Shown: piece by piece, positions 56,941-64,000 of the stretch
How positions within the stretch are numbered: position 1 is the stretch's first letter
Layout of the letters: every line of letters begins with the position of its first letter
Assembly: GCA_910589415.1 (NCBI GenBank)
Contig: OU342639.1
Span: 14,516,268-14,580,267, forward strand
Reading direction: 5' to 3'
Source of the DNA: Malachius bipustulatus
Lineage: Eukaryota > Arthropoda > Insecta > Coleoptera > Melyridae
DNA: 64,000 nucleotides
Made by a program: the position numbers and the translations under genes
Notes under the pieces: model-generated
Seen by the model: the letters and a program-made list of their open reading frames with translations, nothing else
Database searches by the model: none
What the model was told of the DNA's origin: nothing

Positions 56941-58729
56941 CCTTCTAACCTATATGTTTCTTCTAGTAGTCAGCTACGGCCTCTCTTCTTTACCAAATTC
57001 TTGATGTTCGAAAATTTTCTAGATGTTCACGATGTTTGGTTATGATTTAGTGGTCTACACTGCTTAACTTGTGTTTTAGGAATCTCCTCAGATAATCGTT
57101 GTTTTCGTATTTATAGTTTTTCTTGTAACTATGAAAATTCGATTGTTATCTGCTTGACAACATATTATTTCTCACTATGACAGCCAATCATATTTGTACT
57201 TTCCTTCCAATCAACATCTTATGAAATTCATCTCTCTTCCTGACTACAACACACAAAATCCTCTTTGGACATGTTATGTTTTCCCCCTTCTAACAGCCAA
57301 TTTCCATGCTACTAGAGTTGGTGTTCGTTTCTTCTAAATTGTGACTTTTAATAATTTCATGCCTGACATTTCTCCCATACACTCTATCTTACTAATTCTA
57401 ATTATTCTAATTATTTTACAAAAACTATTCTATGACATTTCACCTTATTATTACATTATTTTCTAATCTACTGTCCCAAACAAATCAAAATATTCTGTTC
57501 CAATAGAAACTCTTTCTAAAACCAAAGACACTATTTTTCATAAAAGAAAAAAAAAACTATTACTACGTAAATAAGCTTAATGAGCCTTTCATAACATATA
57601 TGCACGTATAAAGTATATTTAACGGAAAAATATTTTTGCAGTAGGTAATTTCTATTCCTGACATGTGATGAAGTTTGATCTGAATAAACATAGCGACTTT
57701 TCTCAGCGACATAATTTTTTTTTTAGGCTTAGTTTTGACAACTAAGCCAAAAGCGAATGAATATATTATATTATATGTTTTCCGATGAGTTAGCCGTATA
57801 GATAGGTGAAGGTTATCTTTGTAAGAGATGAAGAAACTGTTTTCGAGCTTTAACAATGATTGTTTAAGCCAGAAGAATTTTTAACGATTTATAAGTATAC
57901 ATTATAATCTGTATAAAAACTCGATATAAAAAATTACATAAATTATTGAGAACTAAGGAAATTAAACGCCGAGTTCATCTAGAAGTGTGCGTTTTATCTT
58001 TATTTCTTTTATATTCCAATTCTGTCCTGAATCGTCTTGCATTCCAGCGAAATTAGGTCAAGTTAGAGGTACGATAATTTCTGATACCGCGCTGTAGGCT
58101 GTAGAATTGGAGAAAAAAAAGTGACAACGAGGTCAATGAGAAAATGACGATTCTTATTGCAGTTCCCGTCATGAAATACACGCAAGCGCACTGTCATTCA
58201 GGCACATAACCGTAGAAAAGGTTTTAGTGTGGACACGGCGTTATTACCGGGCGATCCTTGAGGACTCAAGCTACCCATCAGGGACCTGCAATGGAATAAC
58301 AAATAGGACCTATATATGCTAATTTGGTTCGATTTCGAATTACGCTCCTCGAATCGCGCCCTAACTGCTCCTTTCCATTTACATAAAATGTGAACTTGAC
58401 AAAACAAACTTCATTTCGGGCAATTCATAAACTTCTGTCTTCGCAGACGTACAGATTGTTTTCTTAAGCTCAGTTTCCCTTCTTTGCCCTCGATCTAATT
58501 CACGCTTTGCTAAAGTCTTCTTGGCAGGGTTTTATTATTATGCTACCTCTTCTATGACAGCGGCTTTGCTGGAAAACAGCATAATTGACTCAAATACAAA
58601 CACAAAGCATGATAATAGAATAATGTAGTCATTACTACCTGACTGACGTTGACGCATCAAATTGAAATCTCAAGACTTTTGAATGAATTACTTTTTTGAA
58701 AACCTATCAACGGCATATCAAAATATAAG
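56941..58729. other. Non-coding stretch
   Basis: No gene is recognised. If the GTGGCGCAATTAGTAGGAT string at 58730-58748 is a primer-binding site of the gypsy element that follows, its 5' LTR would end at ~58729, but no second LTR copy is available for comparison. Confidence 0.4.
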
Positions 58730-59186
58730 TGGCGCAATTAGTAGGATAGCCAATCGACTTAGCGAATATAAATTCGGTTCGTTTTAACGATTTATTGGCT
58801 AACAAAAGTTCCGGGATTTTCAAACTCTCGAAAGTTCGAAGTTCCCATGTCCAGTTCCAGTTAGGTGAACTAAGTAGCCTACCGAAAAGTCTTCAAGTGT
58901 ACATCGGAGCAGTGTGGTTTAGGACCAGCCCAGATTTCGAGAGGACATCGAATCAACATCCTACTCAGTACACACATGAAACGGATAGTGATATTGCTGT
59001 AAGTACCCTTATTTATGTCTTTTAGGGGCCGGAAAGATAGATTTTCCTGAGAAAATTCAAGTTCTGATTCTGACTCATCTCACCCTTCATATTCAATTAT
59101 TAAAAAAATTCTTGTGGACGAATCAATTTTTGATATTTCTAAATTATCTCTTATTGACATCAAAATAAAAAATAAAAAAACATAAA

Positions 59187-60146
59187 ATGCCTGAAACTCA
59201 AGTACCTACCTCAAGTCCCAGTGTTAAAGATGGAATAGTTAATCCCAGAATTTCACGGAGAACAACAATTGCTTTCAAGGTCTCTAGAGGTTTGTGAAAA
59301 ATTAATTACCAAATTTTATAATTTAGCAAATGCCGATGATTTTCAAAATGAATATTTGATGTCAATTCTTCTTGTACCATTAAATGTTGGGCTGATCTTA
59401 AAGCAGCATTAGTTAATGCTTACGCAGATAAACGCGATGCATATACTTTAAACATAGAAATGACAGAACTCAAGCGAGGAAATGGATCCGCGTTTGACTT
59501 CTTCAACCGGGTTCAACATATTCTAAATATGCAAGTATCACATATAGCTGCACCTCAATGAGATATATACGCGAACAGTATTATGCGATTGCTTCAGAGT
59601 ACTTGCTTGCAGAGTGTAACTTCGCGGTTTTAAAGGAACCAATTGGATCTTTAATGAGAACAAATTAAGAATCCACCTGATTTAAATTCTGCTTTAAATA
59701 TGCTGACTTACGATTTCCAAATTGAAGCTAGTCAAGAAAAATCACAAAAAAATAAAGTAAATTAGAATCCAAATTATCAACAAAAAAATTATTTCTCGGC
59801 AAAATCTAAATCATTCCGACCGATACCGTTAACAAACTTTGCACGTAATTCTCAAATACCAGGAAGACAAAATTTCTTTAATAACCCTCAGCCTCATCAC
59901 AGTGGTAATGTTAATTTTAGAAATAAAAATGTTTTTGCACCTGGCCAAAATAATTCGCAGCAATTGGATAAACCTACTTCTATGAGCATATCGACAAGAA
60001 ATACTTTCAGACAGCTTCAAAGTTATAGATTTGGTCAAAGTAACTTTAGAAATAATAATATGTCTAATAATAGGCAAAATTATACTATTGAAGAATTACA
60101 TAACGTAGGTGATGACCCATCTGAACTCGATTATTGTGATGAATAA
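59187..60146 (+). pseudogene. Ty3/gypsy gag (errantivirus-like branch), broken
   Basis: It starts at ATG 59187 (MPETQVPTSSPSVKDG). The frame shifts after ~59250 and the gag body follows: LEVCEKLITKFYNLANAD, ALVNAYADKRDAYTL, ELKRGNGSAFDFFNRVQ, interrupted by stops near 59561 and later, then a Gln/Asn-rich C-terminal half without a zinc knuckle, ending ELHNVGDDPSELDYCDE and TAA at 60144. The lack of a CCHC knuckle and the acidic tail with a following pol in another frame match the 17.6/297/gypsy branch of insect elements. Only the last ~60 codons are open in one piece from an ATG. Inactive. Confidence 0.75.
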
Positions 60147-60703
60147 AAGTTTTTTCAGTTAAAAGCCTCGGAACAGAAATAAAATTACCAAAACTACAAT
60201 TATTAAATTTAACGAATAATGATAGTAAGCTACCCTATATAATTTTTCCAGATAATAATTTAAAAGTTCTCATAGATGCAGGTAGTACTAAATCTTTTGT
60301 TAAACCGGAAATAGCCCGGAAATATTTCAATAAGGCAGTCGTAAAAGACCCTGTCCAGATTTCCACGGCACATGGAACATCTGTTGAACAGTTTAGTACA
60401 ATGATACCCTTTTCAAAAATTTTTAATTTAAAAAATAAAAATTATTTTATGAAATTTCATCTATTTGATTTTCATAAATATTTTGACTGTTTATTGGGAA
60501 TAGACACATTGAAACTACTTAATGCAAGTATAGACTTAAGTAGAAATCTTCTGGTCACCCCTAACGGTGAAATTAAAATATTGTTTCATAACATCTTGCC
60601 TAATACGAATTGTATAGTAGTGGAGCCGAGATCGGAACAAATTATTACATTAAATATAAACAATGTTGATAATGGAAATATACTAGGATTTCTATTTCTA
60701 TAA
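60143..60703 (+). pseudogene. Ty3/gypsy retropepsin and pol start, truncated
   Basis: This frame is open from 60143 to the stop at 60701-60703. It contains LKVLIDAGSTKSF, a retropepsin active site (D-S/T-G class, here D-A-G), then LLGIDTLKLLNASIDL (the conserved flap-to-ILG helix) and VVEPRSEQIITL, the linker that precedes RT. It lies one base back relative to the gag frame, as usual for these elements, though the two hardly overlap. RT, RNase H and integrase are missing: the sequence stops 6 bp before a long inverted repeat. Confidence 0.8.
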
Positions 60704-60708
60704 AATTT

Positions 60709-60797
60709 CTTTATTATGAACATGTTTAGCTAGAGCACAAGTGCCTATATTACGTTTTGCATCACTTGTGCTCTAGCTAAACATGTTAATAATAAAG
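60709..60797. repeat. Long near-perfect hairpin, 35-bp arms
   Basis: Arm 60709-60743 (with AACATGTTTAGCTAGAGCAC) and arm 60763-60797 are reverse complements with one mismatch; the spacer is 19 bp. It directly follows the truncated gypsy pol. It could be a local inverted duplication or a tiny foldback element. Confidence 0.9.
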
Positions 60798-60821
60798 GTC
60801 ATCAAATGAATTATGATGGTA

Positions 60822-61640
60822 CAGTCAAACCTGGATAACCCGGAAACGCCTGGGACCGAAAATAAATTCCGTCTTATACAGGTTTCCGGCTTAAACAACA
60901 ACAACTGTCTAAACCGGAAACAAACCTGCCTAGCACAGAAAATGCCCAACAGTACGTACATATATGTACCTACGAAAAATAATTTGATGCTCACGGTTGG
61001 AGAATTGACTAAAATTGAATCCGAACAGGACTAAACAGGAAGTGCATAAGTACCTACAGACAGTTTTTATTGCCGCAATGAAATTTCCGAGAAGTGAGAG
61101 TAGGATAGACGCGCGAGAACATGCGTAGGTAAAGAGTAAAGGTGGCGACGTCGGTCCACTTCCATCTTATGCAGGTGAAATTGCGTGCATTAGGTTAAAA
61201 AACGTGTTCCGTCTCCGCATTACGCAGTTTCCGGCTTGAGCAGTGGAAGTTAACATAATAATGTGCGTATATGGCTTGTTCAGTGAGTGTTGTCCGGTGA
61301 GATGCCACACTGATCCTGACTATAAACGATTTGATTTTATGAGATTTAATTCGTACAATTACAATAATTGATTTATATAATAAGTATAATATTTATTATT
61401 GATTAAGATAATTATTATAATACAATAATTGATTCGATTCGTACAATTATAATAATTTGTAATTATTAGGAATTAAATCGCATTAAATCAAATCGTTTAT
61501 AGTCAGGATCAGTGTAGCATCTTACCGGACAACACTCACTGGACAAACCATAGCTTAATTCTGGACTGGGAGAAATTTCTGTTTTCTGTTATAGACAGAT
61601 TTCCGCCTTATTCAGTGTTCGTCTTATCCAGGTTTCACTG
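60822..61640. mobile_element. pogo/Tigger-type non-autonomous transposon with nested palindrome
   Basis: The left end is CAGTCAAACCTGGATAA and the right end its near-complement TTATCCAGGTTTCACTG, each bordered by TA (60820-60821 and 61641-61642). CAGTNAAACCT ends with TA duplication are typical of pogo/Tigger. Interior CCGGAAAC / TTTCCGGC / TTCCGTCT motifs recur. A second inverted repeat (61270-61352 with 61470-61552, ~83 bp arms) sits inside around an AT-rich centre. No transposase. Confidence 0.85.
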
Positions 61641-61642
61641 TA

Positions 61643-62079
61643 CATCAATTTTGGACATAGAATGTAACACATTTAAAAGAACTTTTATAGAAAAATGATC
61701 AGAAGCCAACAAAATTCAAATGCTATGAACTCTATGAAAGACGTAGAAACTCTAATCAGCATTTACACTTTTTTAGTAAAAATCGATAAAGAAAACAATC
61801 AAGCAAAATTTACATTCATTAAAAAAAAAATTTTGATTCTTCCGAGATTTTATTTTTCATAATAATTACAATAATGTTAATTAGACTAACAATAAAAAAC
61901 CTACATAGTGATGAAGTCGTCAAAAAACGAAAAAAAATTTATGTTTATTCAAATTAAAAAAAAATATTATTCTTATGTCAATCATTTTTAGACTAATATT
62001 AGAAAAAAAACTTATGAAAATGTTTTATCTTTTTGGCCCAAATTGAAATTAAAATTCCATTACTACGATGTATTAAATC
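61643..62079. other. Non-coding AT-rich stretch
   Basis: Runs of A and T, no gene and no clear repeat. Confidence 0.5.
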
Positions 62080-62325
62080 GTTTTTGTTGCTGTTAAATGT
62101 ATAACAAGTCCTATGATTAACAATTATAAACAACTTAGAATTTAATCTTAACTTCGTAAGTATAAAATATACATCATTATAACACCTATGTAGTAATTTT
62201 CAATATTGTTTATCATATTACAGATAGCCCTGATGATGAACAATGAAATAAAATTCGAGAGCTTGGCAAAGAAAAAAGAGTGTTCTTTTCTTAAAACGAA
62301 TTCATTCCCAACTAATTCTTAATAT
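62080..62325 (-). repeat. Dispersed repeat, copy 2 (inverse of 6785-7050)
   Basis: Its reverse complement shares several blocks of 12-20 bp, in order, with 6785-7050, including AAGAAAAGAACACTC and CAATATTGAAA. See the entry for copy 1. Confidence 0.7.
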
Positions 62326-64000
62326 CATTCATAATAGGACAGTCATTTTGACAGTGCATGGCAAGTGATATTACTGACACTCGCGCTGTATCTCTGTCTC
62401 TGTCCTTCTGTCACTCTCTCAATGATATCTCCCTTGGAGAAATTCATCAATATTATTCTCAAAACTCCCTCAGGTGCCGTACTTCACTCTTGGATTCTGA
62501 AAGCTGGGAGTTGCAACTCTATGGGCTATTCTCTAGTGATGTTTTTTTTACCTTGTCGATTAAGCTAAACTGATACACATCAACTAAAATCAAATTCTAT
62601 GCACATGAAAGGGATGAAGATTGAGTATGATTGTAGTGGAAAATACAATTAACAGACTGACTGATCAAATAATTAACGCGAATGTGGCACAATTCTGATT
62701 CGTACTAGAACTCACAAAGCATCTAGATCTACTAAAGAGCGGACCACTTTATTTGGTCTTCGGCCCAAGTGGTAGTGAAGTGATTTATGCTTGATATTGG
62801 ATTTGATCAATTTAATTAATTATTGTATTGAGACATCTTCATTAATGGTAGATAAACAGGAAAAGCAAATAGGATGTGAAATATTGGCATTATTTCCTAT
62901 TCCCTTAATCAGCAGAATAATTCAATAATAATATTCGTTCTGGATATTTACCGTTGAGTTAATTTATTATTAATTGCAATGTTTCGTGTTAGCCGCACGC
63001 TCCACTCGTACCGCCGACCGTGGAGGACTCAATTCAGATTTGAGTTATTTTGTAGTAGCAATTATGTCTCTATTATGATTTGCCGATTGTTATTTCGGCA
63101 AACCGCAAAATAAGCCTAATTAAAGGACATAATATTCCCTTGAATTTCATAACGAAGATAGTTTGCATATCAGCGTCTCCTTTCGTCCTGCAATCATTGT
63201 GAAAATACGCATTACCATAAATATCCTGTTCCCTTGGGATTTATACACGCACACAAAGACACCCTTACACACACGCACCCACATACAAAACATTAATTAG
63301 TCCCGGAAATCAATCGATGAATTCATTTAGATTTTATCGTGGTTCTTAATTATTCGGCAAACAAATTGAGCAAAAAAATGGAGGAAATATTACCAATTAT
63401 TAACAAGAATCTATTTACCCTGCTCCAGATCACGCGACATAATTGTTTCACTTCTATTTCTGACGTTATTTCTGACCTGGTGCAGCATCTACACGGGGCA
63501 AAGATTACATATTATGTTTAATTCATAATAATTATTCCATCGAAAAAATAATTTAGTAATGGCTGTTTTTTTACATTTGAATTTTTACATCGGCGTGTCA
63601 GAGAAATCCGTATTTTTAGAATAGAGTACCAGAGGTGTACTTTAGAGGTAGTGAGGGAGAATAGAACGTAAGAGAGAGTACTAAGGGATCCTGAAATTTT
63701 GACTTCCGATTTCTGATATCGAAGCGCGGTAACACGGAGCCAGGGGCGAAGTTTTGGGGCAGAGGGGCATAAAAAGACCGATGCTCTTGGACTGGTGCAC
63801 CAAGGTGCTTGAGCCTGAAAGTCACTGGTAGATCAAATACCACTGATCATTATATAAAAGGAGGGACTCGAGGATCACTTCCGACGGAGTGTGATTTAGA
63901 ATTGAAAAATGTTCGCTTTAGTATACAATTTCTTGTATGTGAATAAACATGAAATTTGTCTAAGATGTTAGAGATCGCTAAATAAGAGATAAGGATAAAA
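62326..64000. other. Non-coding right flank
   Basis: No gene is recognised. An AC-rich imperfect microsatellite lies at about 63247-63290. Small frames at 62358-62573 and 63339-63521 show no domain. Confidence 0.45.

Overview
This window looks like a repeat-dense, intron- and transposon-rich stretch of an insect (at least arthropod) nuclear genome. The evidence is indirect but consistent: AT-rich DNA with no operon structure, several families of non-LTR and Ty3/gypsy retroelements of arthropod type, IS630-Tc1-mariner transposase relics (including a DD41D type common in insects), about ten short inverted-repeat (MITE or foldback) elements, and a 9.5 kb satellite array. The species cannot be named from the sequence alone. 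No rRNA or tRNA gene, CRISPR array or confidently recognisable host gene was found.

Layout. 1-3508 (minus strand) is the only long intact reading frame: at least 1169 codons, intronless, running off the left edge. It joins a DDE-type transposase-like core (D357, D429, E650) to an Ulp1/C48-type cysteine protease (H948, D965, Q1015, C1020) and a C-terminal Cys cluster. 5.2-7.1 kb holds three inverted-repeat elements and a dispersed repeat whose partner lies at 62.1 kb in the opposite orientation. 7450-16954 is a satellite of 53 monomers, 52 of exactly 179 bp and one of 178 bp, with higher-order duplications of 3, 7, 9, 11 and 15 monomers. 18.2-20.2 kb holds an RNase H relic and a decayed Ty3/gypsy gag-protease-pol fragment.

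22.7-24.8 kb has three short GC-richer open stretches that could be host exons, none recognised. 24.86-27.0 kb is a G-poor strand carrying a 12-unit, ~56 bp tandem array of GCC...GGC mini-hairpins followed by many more small perfect hairpins. 27.4-28.3 kb is an ~850 bp foldback element. 31.7-32.8 kb holds two non-LTR retrotransposon remnants. 34.9-36.85 kb is a ~1.94 kb element made almost wholly of two ~760 bp inverted arms around a Tc1-like transposase tail. 37.4-38.7 kb is a broken transposase with an unusually long (~84 residue) second-D-to-E spacing, compatible with the DD82E (Sailor) group.

40.4-44.9 kb contains a MITE, a possible tyrosine-recombinase fragment, a ~950 bp element studded with an AAGGCCC motif and carrying a PHD-finger remnant, and a DD41D mariner-type relic. 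48.0-49.6 kb is a degenerate ~629 bp tandem repeat. 49.8-53.0 kb is a frameshifted CR1/Jockey-type non-LTR element (endonuclease plus reverse transcriptase). 53.7-54.7 kb has two MITEs. 59.2-60.7 kb is a second Ty3/gypsy gag and protease, cut off where a 35 bp inverted repeat sits. 60.8-61.6 kb is a pogo/Tigger-type non-autonomous element with TA target duplication. Apart from the ORF at the left edge, every recognised coding region is a mobile-element relic, so the genes do not form a pathway; the window records nested transposition and satellite amplification.
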